From Eublepharis macularius (Eukaryota; Chordata; Lepidosauria; Squamata; Eublepharidae): a stretch of DNA of 64,000 bases. The first letter of the stretch is position 1. Each line of letters opens with the position of its first letter. The DNA lies in assembly GCF_028583425.1 (NCBI RefSeq), contig NC_072806.1, positions 29,930,001 through 29,994,000 of the forward strand. Direction: 5' to 3'. This document shows positions 21,701 to 32,459 of the stretch, piece after piece. Position numbers and translations under genes: made by a program. The notes below the pieces were generated by a model. That model had not been told where the DNA came from. It searched no databases and saw only the letters and a program-made list of their open reading frames with translations.

Positions 21701-22746
21701 TTGTGGGGATAATAATAACATTGTAAACTGCTCTGAGTGGGTGTTAAGTTGTTCTGAAGGGCAATATATAAATTGAATGTTGTTGTTATTTTGGGAGTGG
21801 AGCTTGGGGAGGAGGGTTGAGAGAGAGGCTGGAGCTCAGCAGGTTATAATCCCACAGAGTCCATTGTCAAAGGCAACAATTTTCTCCAGGGAACTGATCT
21901 CTGTCACCTGGAGATCAGTTGTAATTCTAGGAGTTATCCAGCCACCACCTGGAGATTTGCAAGTCTAGGGTGCTCAAAAGGAATGTGATGCCACAGAGTC
22001 CACCTTCTGCCATTTCCTGCAGGGGAACTAATCCCTGAAATCTGGAGATCAGCTGTAATTCCAGATTTCCAGGACCCACTTGGAGATTGGCACCGCAAAG
22101 CCCTCTTCAAAGGAAGAAAGCCAGTGAAGTATCTGCAAGGGATGCTCTTCCGCCCCACCTTAAAAGACCCCCTCCTAGGGTTGCCAGCCTCCAGGTGGTA
22201 ACTGGAGATCTGGAAGTACAAGGGAACTCCAGGCCACAAAGATCATTTTCCCTGGAGAAAATGGCCCCTTTGAAGGGTGGACTTGGTACCATTGTATCTC
22301 ATGAGCTCCTTCCTCTCCCCAAACCCCACCCTCTCCAGGCTCCACCCCCAAAATCTCCAGGAATTTCCCAATCTGGAGTTGGCAACCCTATCTCCTCCCC
22401 ACCCCTTCCCCATGGGTGCTTTCCAAAGGAGCCTGGTCTGTCCTCTCACTACGAACAGCTCCTGGCCCCAGCAGCCCCTTCCCCACCCACCTCCGACGCA
22501 GGCCAGCACCGCCTTGAAGCCGCAGCTCTCCATAACTCGCTCGACCATCTTCTGCTCGTCGCTCTTAGCCGGGGCCGGGAAGCCGCCGAGGGAGGCCGGG
22601 TCGAAGGCTCGAGCCTGCCTCGGCCCGCGCTTGTCGCCCACCAAGTGCTCCAGCAGGAGGCTGTACTGTAACGTCGGGACTCTCTCGGCAGCATCGCGGG
22701 CCGTTTCAGGCCTAGTCCGGTCTGAATCGGAGGCCTCCGCCGCCAT
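18704..22746 (-). CDS. TIMM22: TIMM22, complete gene (4 coding exons)
   Basis: Exons on the minus strand are 22746-22491, 20718-20522, 19745-19673 and 18780-18704. They splice in frame to 603 bases (200 residues and TAG), close to the roughly 194 residues of human TIMM22. The protein is the channel-forming core of the TIM22 translocase, which inserts multispanning carrier proteins into the mitochondrial inner membrane. Visible family features: N-terminal LQYSLLLEHLVGDKR, a first membrane segment around MESCGFKAVLACVGG and FVLGGAFG, then the loop FTAGIDTNVGFDPKDPYRTP, the segment YAKNFAIVGAMFSCTEC, the GCITGGAIGFRAG segment and a last helix ending IDYYLR. The start is the ATG at 22746 (G at -3 and +4); no in-frame ATG lies upstream in the open frame. 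It faces ABR tail to tail, as in human. Confidence 0.97.
19673..19745 (-). CDS. TIMM22: TIMM22 exon 3
   Basis: A 73-base exon follows TTCCACAG and ends at GTAAGT. It encodes YRGKSDWKNSVMSGCITGG then AIGFR, the third membrane segment. One base of a Gly-Ala junction codon is left for exon 4. Confidence 0.96.
20522..20718 (-). CDS. TIMM22: TIMM22 exon 2
   Basis: It follows GTTAG and encodes GFVLGGAFGIFTAGIDTNV, then DPKDPYRTPTAREVLKDMG and YAKNFAIVGAMFSCTECLV, ending at GTGAGT. It holds the most conserved TIM22 loop and the second membrane segment with the CTEC cysteines. Confidence 0.97.
20940..21060. other. AT-rich patch in TIMM22 intron 1
   Basis: A run of TAATA/TTATA-type sequence between 20940 and 21050 is clearly richer in A and T than its surroundings. 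No function is evident. Confidence 0.5.
21611..21970. mobile_element. Composite GGGTTGCCA-type MITE with inserted SINE tail
   Basis: It starts AGGGTTGCCAACTCCAGG and ends in the CCACCTGGAGATTTGCAA edge. Between them, about 21690-21790 matches the 3' part of a tRNA-derived SINE (TAAACTGCTCTGAGTGGGTG, ending in GTTGTT). It is followed by another partial unit to about 22095. The TIMM22 first intron thus holds nested copies. Confidence 0.6.
22176..22392 (-). mobile_element. GGGTTGCCA-type MITE, inverted copy
   Basis: It begins AGGGTTGCCAGCCTCCAGG and ends TCTGGAGTTGGCAACCCTA, opposite in orientation to 21611. It lies in TIMM22 intron 1 about 100 bases from exon 1. Confidence 0.7.
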
Positions 22747-22830
22747 TACTGGGGCTTTTCTCCCACTTTCTGTCACAACACGGGAACTGCAAGTACCATA
22801 AGGCCTTTCGGGGCAGCGGCCGTCTCTCCC
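22480..22830. promoter_or_regulatory. TIMM22: CpG-rich TIMM22 promoter and first exon
   Basis: This stretch is rich in CG dinucleotides compared with the AT-richer, CpG-poor sequence around it, and it covers the TIMM22 start codon and upstream leader. No TATA box is seen, as is usual for housekeeping CpG promoters. Transcription would run to the left. Confidence 0.7.
22491..22746 (-). CDS. TIMM22: TIMM22 exon 1
   Basis: It starts MAAEASDSDRTRPETARD and ends in ACVGG with a GTGGGT donor, leaving one base of a Gly codon. The upstream open frame has only a GTG codon (22774-22776), so the ATG at 22746 is the start. Confidence 0.95.
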
Positions 22831-22991
22831 AATTGGGCTCTCGCCGCAATGCTCTATGGGTGATGCAGTCCAACTGTCGCGCGGCTACTTTTTTCGCTTT
22901 TCAAATTCTGTTTAGAGACTCACCGCCTCATTCGAGGCTACACTGCGCAATTGCCTATCTTATCCAATCACCCCGAACCCTTACTCTTAAA

Positions 22992-23012
22992 AGATGCCAA
23001 AACTTCAATTCC
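22992..23012 (+). promoter_or_regulatory. ZNF143/THAP11-like promoter motif
   Basis: The stretch ends in TTCAATTCCCAGCATGC, close to the vertebrate promoter element ACTACAATTCCCAGCATGC. A weaker related copy, on the other strand, reads ACTACAAGCCCCGTAATTCCC at about 23055-23080. They lie about 250-330 bases upstream of the TIMM22 ATG, a normal distance for this element in housekeeping, often bidirectional promoters. Confidence 0.5.
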
Positions 23013-23116
23013 CAGCATGCCTCTGTAGAAGAGTGACTAATTGTTTCGCTCTTGGGAATTACGGGGCTTGTAGTTTTTCAAAGGATGAGGCAGAAGTCTT
23101 TGACCTGCGCGAGGTG

Positions 23117-23128
23117 GCCCCCTGCTGG
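23117..23128. promoter_or_regulatory. CTCF-like core motif
   Basis: GCCCCCTGCTGG fits the CTCF core GCCMYCTRSTGG and lies just upstream of the TIMM22 promoter region. The same 12-mer occurs in an ABR intron at 9856-9867. Binding cannot be judged from a 12-base match. Confidence 0.3.
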
Positions 23129-23359
23129 TCCTCTTAGGAGCAGTTGCAGGGACGAGAGTTTGTGAAGAACCGATCGGGAGCATCTTTGGAAGATACAGGT
23201 AAGGAGGCTCTAGGTGAGGCTAAGGAAAGGGAAGGAAGGGGAAGAGAGGCCTCCGCCAGCATTTTAGCCTTGGGCAAAGGGAGCAGTGTGATGAGGAGGG
23301 TATCAACATTACAGGGAGGTAGAGGAGGTTGTTTGTACGATTGCCAACTGACCAGAAAG

Positions 23360-23905
23360 GTGAGGCAAGGGGTGCTCTTGTGCTTTTTAAGAGGCAGCTT
23401 GATGTTCCGAAATCAGGCCTTGCTAATGCCTCCGCATCCAGGGAAGCTGCCACCCTTCTGGCTTTCTGCAAACAATGCAAAACTGAATTATTCAAAAAGG
23501 CTTTTTTACTCAAATAGGAGGGCTGTATTGTAGGGAGGGGGGTCTCAGATGCTTTGCTAATGAGTTTGGGACCATAGACTTCACCACTATGTTGCCTTAC
23601 GCACTATCTATTGCTTTAAGGATGTGCTCCTATGTGCTACCTGTGCTTCAAGTATGATCCTGCTGGGTAGTTATATGTTGTCTAATGTTAGTCCTAGAAT
23701 TGCTTATGCTCTTTCAGCATTTCTCCAACTCTGTATTAGATTCATGCTAATGCTATGTCGTTGTAAACTTGTATTTATTTACCTTATGACATTGTTTATG
23801 GAAATGTCCTGGATATTGACTGTATTAACCTCAGACTGTGTAATTCACCTTAAGTCTCAGTGAGAAAGGCGGACTATAAATGACATTAACAACAACAATA
23901 ATGAT
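23360..23905 (+). mobile_element. L2-type LINE 3' end
   Basis: GCTTTCTGCAAACAATGCAA with a T-rich region, then TCAGTGAGAAAGGCGGACTA and TAAATGACATTAACAACAAC, form a CR1/L2-superfamily 3' end with a simple-repeat tail. Confidence 0.6.
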
Positions 23906-24051
23906 CCAGCTGTGTTTTAAAGGTACATTTGATAAGGACCAATGGAAATGGTGATGGCTTTCATTGCTCCTTGGGGCAGGAGACTGCGTGAAGGTCTGCT
24001 TCTGAAGCTTGCCTTATTGGAAAAACTAATTATTACATTCTGGAGGGATTT

Positions 24052-24135
24052 GCCATGCTAGTCTGTTGTAGCAAAAACGGACAGAAGTGCCTGGTGTCAC
24101 CTCAAATGAACCAATTCATCTTGGCACTGTGTGCA
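24052..24135. repeat. Degraded Penelope-like repeat
   Basis: CTAGTCTGTTGTAGCAAAAA followed by CAGAAGTGCCTGGTGTCACC resembles the left part of the Penelope-like unit. Confidence 0.4.
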
Positions 24136-25785
24136 TGCCTGTTAGGCTTCAAGAGGCGCTCCCCCTGCCCCTCCATCACATGGCCATTCTTCCTACAGCA
24201 CATTAACATAGCCACTTTCTTGGGAATGTAATATTGGTAGAAAGGGGGAGAGGGGATCTTCTCCCTTTTAGTACAATAAGTTGCATCTGCTGAAATTTCC
24301 TTTCCTATACCATTATAAAGGTACAGGAATCCTACTGTCTTTTGCTTCGAACGCTAATATGGGGGGGTCCAGCATTTGAAGTCCTCCTTTATATAGCTAT
24401 GCCTCTAACAGCTGGACATTGTGCAGGCGATAATGTTTACCTCTCTGCTGTGCAAAGCTTCATCAAATGATTTCTGCACATCACGCTGCTCTGAGGGACA
24501 CAAGATCAGGCCTGGCTGTTCTCATCTGGTCAGTTGGCAATCCTGCTCTAGTTTCAGGGTCTGACCGACGACCTTGATATGGTTTTAGACTTTTATATAT
24601 TGTGTTTTCATATTGTAAAGCCACCCTGAGCCATGCAGAGGAGTGGAGAACCATGTAAGCCTGGCTGAGCTCCTTGGAGAAAGGGTGGGGGGAAAGATAG
24701 CAGTGGTGGGGCTGAAGTTTTTAAAATAAAATACATTGAAGTTCGGAAAAGAATGTTCCCCAGGCCCAAATTGCACCAAAGTTCTGCTTGTTTTTTAAAC
24801 TTCAATGGGGCCTGGTATGTGTGTTGTTGAGGTGGCTTCGGGTTTTGCATTGTGGTCCTGGAGTGAATAACTTGCTCAGTGCTTTAGCAATGTGGAAGCT
24901 GTGTTAAATTTCCTCAACTTGGTTTGCTGCTCTGATTCTGCAAAACTGTGAGGACCTTTAGGAAGTTCACAGTTCTTTCTGGAATGGGCGGAATCACATG
25001 GGCAGTTTTCTCTTGTCTCCAGTTGTGACAGTCAGGTGAGCATTACATGCTAACAAGTTGGCTGAAAGATGCATGTATGTGTTGGTTGTGAGAATGAACT
25101 GTGACTGGGAGAGAACCAGGATCCAGTTCCCAATACATACACCATTTTGTATGTATTGCAAGGATCATGTACGTGAAGAATTTTCAATCCTTGAGGGAAA
25201 TGTTCTATTTAAAAAAAATATTGTTGCTGGTATACCTTCTGGGTTCCAAACCCCAAGTACCCAGCTTGCCAATGTACCTGTTGGCCAAGCCCACGTTCCA
25301 AAATGCAGGAAGCTGCCAGGTGTGACTAAATGCCTGTCATTCAAAGCCTTAGTTCTGCAAAAAGGGCAGCTCAGCTTCCAAACTGGGACTGGGAAGGAAG
25401 GTTTTGCAAGGAGTTAAGTAACAGCATACCATTAAACGCCCCTGCTTGCACAGTAAGCGAGTTTGCATTCTGATCTGCTGGGAAGCCGACACGATCCTGC
25501 CCACCTATCTATCCTGCGCTGAAGAATGTTTTCCCCCTTTAGATATCTATTACCATGGCAACAGATCCCTCACTGGTAGATTAATGTCAGCCTTCCCTGA
25601 GTGAATTACAGCATGTGCATGGCGCTGTGGTGGTGATCATTTGTTTTTAATTTTCCTTAAAGTGGTGTGCAAATGCTGTCAAAGGAAATGTGATGGAGGG
25701 CTTGGCAAGGGAAAACCTGAAGAGAATCAGAACAGGCCAGAAGGGGAGGTGCATTATCTATGGCTAGGGGGTGTTGTAGAGCAGC

Positions 25786-25870
25786 ACACGAGAAGGGCAC
25801 GTAGCCCTGTGGCAAAGCACTTGCAGTGCAAGCTGAAGGCCCTGTGCTCAGTCCCCAACAACTCTGGTTG
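25786..25870 (+). repeat. tRNA-derived SINE head fragment
   Basis: GTAGCCCTGTGGCAAAGCAC and GCTCAGTCCCCAAC resemble degraded A and B boxes. It lies immediately before the Sauria SINE. Confidence 0.45.
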
Positions 25871-25885
25871 GAGGAGCTTCGGTTG

Positions 25886-26162
25886 CAGGGCTGAACAGCG
25901 TGGTAAGCAGCAGTACTGCAGCCCAAGCTCTGCTCACAACCTGAGTTTGATCCTGGCGGAAGCCGGGTTCAGGTAGCCGGCTCAAGGTTGACTCAGCCTT
26001 CCACCCTTCCGAGGTCGGTAAAATGAGTACCCAGTTTCCTGGGGGTAAAATGTAGATGACTGGGGAAGGCAATGGCAAACCACCCTGTAACAAAAAGTCT
26101 GCCAAGAAAACGTCATCATGTGACGTCCCCCTATGGGTCACACAGGGGACTACCTTTACCGT
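25886..26162 (+). mobile_element. Sauria SINE, near full length
   Basis: A tRNA-like head (AGCGTGGTAAGCAGCAGTAC; box B near GAGTTTGATCCTGGC) is followed by the conserved body (CAGGTAGCCGGCTCAAGGTT, GGTCGGTAAAATGAGTACCC, AGATGACTGGGGAAGGCAAT, AAGTCTGCCAAGAAAACGTC) and a BovB-related GGGGACTACCTTTACC tail. This SINE is typical of squamates and is the best taxonomic marker here. Confidence 0.9.
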
Positions 26163-26284
26163 ATTCTTGTTATTTATAGTATAGCATTTATAGAGATATT
26201 TATTGGTATCACATATTTATTTCACCTTGCACATTAAATTTACACTAAGTATCTAACTCATTCTACTTGATATTTATTCCATGG

Positions 26285-26570
26285 AAGGGTTGAGGTGGGT
26301 GGCTGCAAGAGGCAGGGCCCTTTCTGCGGTAGCACCTTGCTTGTGAAACTCCCTGCCACTATATGCCAGTCACCTTTTAAAAGTTTAATAAAAACATGCT
26401 TTATTCTCTTACCCTTTTAGTAGTTAGTCTTTTTAATTTGAGCATGGCCTTGTATATTGTTCACTTGTTTAAAAGTACCCGAGTTTTGCCACTGGTACCT
26501 TTAATTTTATGCTTGCTTCAGTTTCTCTTTCAAAAATTTGCAGCTAAGTAAAGCGATTAATGATAAATAA
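26285..26570 (+). mobile_element. L2-type LINE 3' region
   Basis: GCAAGAGGCAGGGCCCTTTC, GGTAGCACCTTGCTTGTGAA and AACATGCTTTATTCTCTTAC are shared with 32460-32945 and 51855-52270. Confidence 0.55.
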
Positions 26571-26667
26571 ATCATTATGTAGGCCCCAGAAACCTAATTA
26601 AAGGACTCCGTGTTTGGGCCATTAGCAGAGTCTATCTTGTGGCATAGGAAGCGTGATTATAGGTGGT

Positions 26668-27106
26668 TGTGAGTTCTTTCTGCTGGCTGGTATGTGTGCA
26701 GGAATGAAAATAATAAAAGCATACACTTGGTTTATATTTAGGAAAGAAATAAGAGTTCTTTATTGCAGGAACTCCATACTCTGATAGGAAAGGAGGAGAG
26801 ATCCTAACTACCTATTTAGTCTAAGGATGGACATGGATGGCAGGGCAAGGTCTGCATCCATGCTGCCAAGATGGAGGGAGGAGGAGAGAGAGGTTGCCTG
26901 GAACAATGCCAGGAAGAGAAGAAGTGAGAAGGAGGAAGTCAGGAGGAAGAAATCCTGAGAATAGCAATCTGCAAATTAAAGGACAGTCGGAGCAGTAAAC
27001 AATAGTAAACAGTGAACAGAGTGCCCTGACCTCTCTATCTTTCTAACTCTTTGGTTTGTCCCCCTCTGAAACCTGAGGGACAGCGCTGGATCCTCCTCTT
27101 CCGACA
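26668..27106 (-). repeat. Possible LTR of the same ERV fossil
   Basis: On the minus strand it starts TGTCGGAAGAGGAGGATCC, contains CAATAAAG in its second half (a poly(A)-like signal) and ends CTCACA. It is next to the pol remnant in the position of a 3' LTR. No clear target duplication was found, so the edges are tentative. Confidence 0.4.
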
Positions 27107-27139
27107 ATCAAAATATTTGTTGCTGACTTTATTTTTCAC

Positions 27140-27690
27140 CATAGCCATTATTTGACTGGGGATGATTTCTTGATTGAATGTGTTGAACCATTTACAGACC
27201 GTGTGCTTGTGGGGTAGTTTAAATAAACAACGATTATGTTAGGGGACCGACCCGACTCATCACATTTCCCTTCCTTCTCAATAGGGAGAACAGGAGTGTT
27301 GCAAGGAGGCCCATGAGGCAGTTCCACCAAAACATGCTGTTCCAACACAGCTTCAGCCACCCAAACAATTCCCTCAATCGGTTCCCTTGACATAGGATAC
27401 TGTGGGGTTTTCGGAAACTGAACGTTTGGCCAAATCGTAATTTGTATGATTATGGACCCCAACATCATGGGGTCCACAAGCCCTCAAAGAAGCAGGGATG
27501 GTTTCCAGGAGAGGGTTGCGCAGGGGTCTCTTCCGCAGCCTCTGCTTTCATTGCAGCTAGTAGCAAGAGACCCTGAGCAAATGCCGACTGGGGAAGCAAT
27601 GCATTCGTCTGGCTTACATTCAGTGGTAGCTCTCAATTTACATAAAAGATCCCACCCCAACATATGATCGCTGCCATGATAGGAAAGCCA
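27140..27690 (-). mobile_element. Endogenous retrovirus pol remnant (fossil)
   Basis: On the minus strand a segment reads FPKTPQYPMSREPIEGIV and then CNTPVLPIEKEGK, matching the start of a retroviral reverse transcriptase (the HPCNTPILPVKKPDG region). Sequence just upstream on the same strand could be the protease-RT link. The copy is broken and old. A hAT-type MITE (27695-27968) lies at its upstream edge, inside or next to the remnant. Confidence 0.6.
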
Positions 27691-27694
27691 GCTC

Positions 27695-27968
27695 CAGGGC
27701 TTTTTTTTCTGGGAAAAGAGGTGGTGGAACTCAGTGGGTTGCTCTCGGAGAAAATGATCACATGGCTGGTGGCCCTGCCCCCTGATCTCCAGACAGAGGG
27801 GAGTTCAGATTGCCCTCCGCGCTGCTCCAGTGCCACTCCAGCGGCGCGGAGGGCAATCTAAACTCCCCTCTGTCTGGAGAGCAGGGGGCGGGTCCACCAG
27901 CCATGTGACCATTTTCAAGAGGTTCCAGAACTCCGTTCCACCGCGTTCCGTCTGGAAAAAAAGCCCTG
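27695..27968. mobile_element. hAT-type fold-back MITE, copy 1
   Basis: It has terminal CAGGGCTTTTTTTT and AAAAAAAGCCCTG and a large internal palindrome (arms around ATCTCCAGACAGAGGGGAG). It is flanked by a perfect 8-bp target duplication GCCAGCTC (27687-27694, 27969-27976), as expected for hAT transposition. It has no coding capacity. Confidence 0.9.
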
Positions 27969-28268
27969 GCCAGCTCCTCTTCCCGTCTTCCATGGTTCCC
28001 CAGCTTCACTGTAACTGCAAGCCCCTTTCAAGAGATCTGCCTCTTTCATCCCTCCACCTGCTTCCTTATTACTTTCGGTACCTTAACGTGCCCCGATCTA
28101 CAGTTTTGGTTAGTGTCTGTCTGAGAGCGATAATGTTCATCTTGCCAAGGTGGTGGAGTGTATGTGAAAAACTGAGTTTTGTTAATTGGAAGGAATATTC
28201 ATTGTACCATTGAGTTACAATGTACCTGTATATTTGTATATATATAATGTTAATAAGCTTGAAATAAT

Positions 28269-28662
28269 CAGGGCTTTTTTTCAGCAGGAACGCGGGGGAA
28301 CGGAGTTCCGGAACCTCTTGCAAATGGTCACATGGCTGGTGGCCCCGCCCCTGATCTCCAGACAGAGGGGAGTTGAGATTGCCCTCCGCGCCGCTCCAGC
28401 GATGCAGAGGGCAATCTAAACTCCCCTGTCTGGAGATTAGGGGGTGGAGCCACCGGCCATGTGACCATTTTTGCCAAGGGCAATTTAAACTTTTAAAAAC
28501 TTCCCCCTTGTTCCAGCTGACCCACGTCATTGGCCCTGGGAGCATACGTGCACTTTGCACATGCACATGTGGTACCAGGGGCACCACCTCCCGCCAAGAG
28601 TTGCCCCCTGTGCTGGCAACCCACTGAGTTCCACCACCTCTTTTCCCAGAAAAAAAGCCCTG
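28269..28662. mobile_element. hAT-type fold-back MITE, copy 2
   Basis: Same family as 27695-27968, with extra sequence in the right arm. It is flanked by a perfect 8-bp duplication GAAATAAT (28261-28268, 28663-28670). Confidence 0.9.
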
Positions 28663-29734
28663 GAAATAATGATGGATGATACTGTTGTAATCATTGAACT
28701 GTTTACAAGTAGTCACACCTCTGGCTAATTATAATACTATCGTTGCTGTTGATTGATGTTAAACAATTTTGTATTATAGTAATTATATGATGCACTTAGA
28801 TTTTTGAGCACCTTGCACTTTAATTGAAAAAAACTAAAAAATAGATTTTTGATAATATTGATAGAGTTGATATTATTTACGGGGATGTAAGTTCTTTTGC
28901 ATAGGTTCATTACCCGTAATTGCTCTAGTTCGTGTGCGGGGTGGCGGAATGGGCATCCTGATAAATACTCATCTGCTCCCGCCACAGATTCCTCAGTTTG
29001 TCTGTTCCTAATAAGTAAGCGGTGCCTGGGTTTTCTTGAAATCCCCCACATGCCTCTGGCATGACATTTTCCAGACGTGTGTCTGGGAGCTCCTGCTCTC
29101 CCCCTCCTTGGGCCCTCGGATCCTGCATTCACTTTGATCAATATTTTCCCTCCGCCTTGTTAATTTCTCCTGTTTTGTAGCTGCCCCTGCTTCCCCTTCC
29201 TCCCCAAGCAGTAGGCCCTCCGTGCTGGAGTTTCTAATCTAGAGGGCAGCAGCAGTACAGCTAGCAAGACCAAGGAAAACACGCTGACAACTCAGATGTT
29301 TTAGCCAGATGCGGACTGAGAAACACGGTCAGACTCCATGCACAGAAGCCGCCACTGCCGGCCTGAATGCAACAGAATCTGTTTCAGAGTTTCCTTGTTG
29401 TGCTTGTTCTGACCGGCTCTTCCTCTGTTTCCCTTTTGAGCCACAAGAGGTTGGCAGCATGTGGCGAAAGTTCAGCCAGCGTGATGTCAGAACTTAAGCT
29501 TGCACTGTGTTTGGGGTGGGGAACTGGCCTGGCCGCCACCACTGGGCAAGTCCTGCCTTGATCCGGCTCGCTTTTGGGCATCTGCACAGGGCTGCAGCTG
29601 CAAAGTTCTTGACCGGAGCTTCTGGAGACCTCTTGGATGACCACAGGCTGGGGAAGGTAATGTGCCCAGGCTTGCTGAGCCCAGCTGAGGATAGGGTGGG
29701 GGCTTACCTTGCTTTCTCAGCCTTGTCTGAGAGT

Positions 29735-30158
29735 CTTTCTACACGAGACGCCTCAGCGCATGCTTGTCAAGTGTAGGGAGATGCAATGTTAGCCGAAAAG
29801 TGTAGTTTAAAAGAACAGAGCTAGCGGAGATCACTCCTCAGAAGGTTTGTTAATTTCATCTTCTGCTTTTGGAAGGCTCTGTCAATTTCACCTCTCCAGT
29901 CTCTGTGTGGGATGGCAACCAGAGTGCAGCCAGGAATGGAAATAGGCTGGAGCTGCCTTCCAGAGCCGGACTTGGACCTGTAAAGGTTATAATGGGCTGA
30001 AGTTTCCCTTCTGGCATTTCACAGCCCCTTCACACAGCTCCAGTGTATAGCCAAGGCTTTGCCCTGCCGCCGGCTCTGTCTTTTGAAACTTCTCTTCCCG
30101 GCTAACATTGCATCTCCCGACACGCGTTCTTCACACGTCAGATGTCTCGTGTAGAGAG
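29735..30158. mobile_element. Inverted-repeat MITE related to 3335-3683
   Basis: Termini are TTTCTACACGAGACGC and GATGTCTCGTGTAGAGAG. Inner arms carry GGAGATGCAATGTTAGCCG and its inverse. It is older or more diverged than the fold-back at 1033. Confidence 0.65.
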
Positions 30159-31980
30159 ATACTGAGTTTTATCATGCAAGGCCTGGACATCACTTGCACT
30201 TAGGGGGCAGCGGTGCTGGGCTGTAGATAGCTGAGCATGTTAACTGACAGTGCACGTTTTGGTGGGATCAGGACCCAAGTTGTGGTGCAGCCCTGCTTCA
30301 GCTCTGTGGGAGGGTCCGTATACGGGTGAGGTGCACCGCAGGCCTGGATCTGAGCCAACAAGTCTCTCCCAAGTGGGGAGGCCTGTGAGGGGATGGAAGG
30401 AAGCCGCCAGCAGGAGCAGGAGCAGGCAGATGGCTCAGACAGAACCAAGGGCTGGCTACTTCTGAGGAGGAGTCCGCAGCTTGTCACATGGCACAGAGCC
30501 TAGTGGGTCATGATCCTTCATTCCCCAGGCTCAAGTGCCGCCTACCATACAACCCGGGGCTTGCAGTGCTAGCCCTAGCCAACCTGGCACAAAGGCCTCA
30601 CTTTGACAGGCAAGGATGGAGCCTCTCGTACACGGGGGAGAAACCTGTTCCTGCTTTGTCCACACACCTGTGCTGTATCCTAAGGACAATGGCTGCTGTG
30701 ACCGGGAGGGGGGAGAATGCTGTGTCGCTCCTGTCTCTTTCTGCCTCTCTGGGGTACGGCCACGGGCTACGTCCGGAGGAAGATGGATTTAGGTCAAGCA
30801 GCTTTTCAGAGCACAGCAGCAGAGAAACTCTTCAGCGGTTGGTTTTCGTCTCCTCTGTTAGACCCCAGGTGCCCAGCGCAGGTGCACGCGGGCAGGAAGG
30901 CCAGTAGAAGTGTTTGGGGCCATGTTTGCAAAGCTGTCCTTGCAACACCAAGCAGTGTGAAGCTGTCTCCGGTGCAAGGCTGTGGCGTCTTCTTCTCGGG
31001 AAGCTTCTGTCCGTCAGGGATGGGTTTGGACTCAAACCTTCCTTTAGGTCAGAGGGCTGAACTGAATTATTCTCCTGCTGGATTTCTTTCCAGCTCCGCA
31101 GCAGCTGCCGCCAAAGGAGCTTTGCTTTGTTTATCTGTGGCTAAAATGGGCGTTACGTGTTGTCGTCGGGGCCTCGGTGTAATTACCATCCTGTCTCTGA
31201 AATGTACCATTGTGGTTTCTTTTCCTGTGGCACAGCCCATTGTGATTTGCAGTGTTGAGGAACTGGGCAGACACGGGCTATACTGATCCCTTTGCTGTTT
31301 GCCAGATGTTTCTATTGCAGGCCAGTTTCTGTTCCTGTGACTCCATGACAAACCTGGAGGGGGGCGGAGAGTGGCTGTGCCATCTCCTGCCCTCCCTACT
31401 TTGTTTAAAGGACCTCAGTGGACCCAAAATTGCAACACAAAATACCAGAGAGAAGAGACTCTGGGAAGTTGTGTTCTCCCTGCCTCACCCAATTGCCAGG
31501 TGCTCAAATATCAACCTCCATGGATGGGGAAGCATGCTGCAAAAAAGAAGCCTTTTAAAGAAAAAAAAATCAGCTGCTCGTTCTGCTGCTGCAAAGATGT
31601 GCTTGACAGCATGCGGGTCCTGCCCTCTGGAAAGTTCGAATGAGGTTCTGGATGCAGAATTCAAAACTGAGAGCTGGTTGAAGGGCAACAGATGCAGCCA
31701 CCCCCTTGCAGAAGCTGAGCAGGTCTGGATCTGTTCTGTACTCAAAGGGTGACATGCTGGGAGGCGTATGATTTGCAGAGCCTCCAGTGGAGCAGGCAGA
31801 ACGTTTTGCTCTGTTGTGCTGCCAAGGACAGAAGCGGAAGCTCCGAATCCTTAGAGCTGGCCTGGCCAATGCAGAGTCTGTGTGCTGCCTACCAGTTGCA
31901 AGGGCCAAAGTTGCACACATTGCTCTCCCTCTTTCCTACATGGCCTGAATAAACAGGGGAACAAGCACCTCGCTGCATTA
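30159..31980. other. No gene recognised
   Basis: Mixed-composition sequence with several overlapping open frames up to about 190 codons, none with a recognisable domain or consistent splice context. Repeat edges occur only at its borders. Confidence 0.5.
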
Positions 31981-32035
31981 GCACCCAGCCTCATCCTCTG
32001 AGGTTCCTGGTTCAAATCCTGAAGGATCTAATTCC

Positions 32036-32104
32036 TACAGAGCAAATAGCTTCAGAAATGCTAATTTATGAAAGTAGCATCTCTGAAGCTATTTGCTCTG
32101 CAGG
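32036..32104. repeat. Hairpin repeat
   Basis: CAGAGCAAATAGCTTCAGA and TCTGAAGCTATTTGCTCTG are inverted arms about 20 bases apart. Confidence 0.7.
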
Positions 32105-32158
32105 TATTGGGCGATGCAAGATTGAATCAAGAGCCCGAGACCCCACCACCTCCCATAT

Positions 32159-32419
32159 GAGCCAGTTTGGTGTAGTGGTTAAGAGTGCGGGACTCTAATC
32201 TGGAGAGCCGGGTTTGATTCCCCACTCCTGCACTTGAAGCCAGCTGGGTGACCTTGGGCTACTCACAGTTCTCTGGAGCTCTTTCAGCCCCACCCACCTC
32301 ACAGGGTGTTTTGTTGTGGGGATAATAATGACATACTTTGTAAACCGCTCTGAGTGGGCATTAAGTTGTCCTGAAAGGTGGTATATAAATCGAATGTTGT
32401 TGTTGTTGTTATTATTATT
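32159..32419 (+). mobile_element. tRNA-derived SINE (GAGCCAG type)
   Basis: The head GAGCCAGTTTGGTGTAGTGG and B box GGGTTTGATTCCCCACTCC are followed by CTGGGTGACCTTGGGCTAC, AAACCGCTCTGAGTGGGC and a GTT/ATT-repeat tail. Confidence 0.8.
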
Positions 32420-32459
32420 TTTATATGGCCTAACCCATTAGATGATACTTATTCCGATA

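Noticed and set aside
22744-22776. Upstream start for TIMM22 ten codons earlier
   Set aside because: The codon at 22774-22776 is GTG, not ATG. The ATG at 22744-22746 matches the usual N terminus and has a good context.
28737-29141. 134-codon minus-strand frame as a retroviral gene
   Set aside because: No retroviral motif could be recognised, and it cannot be linked to the ERV remnant at 27140-27690.
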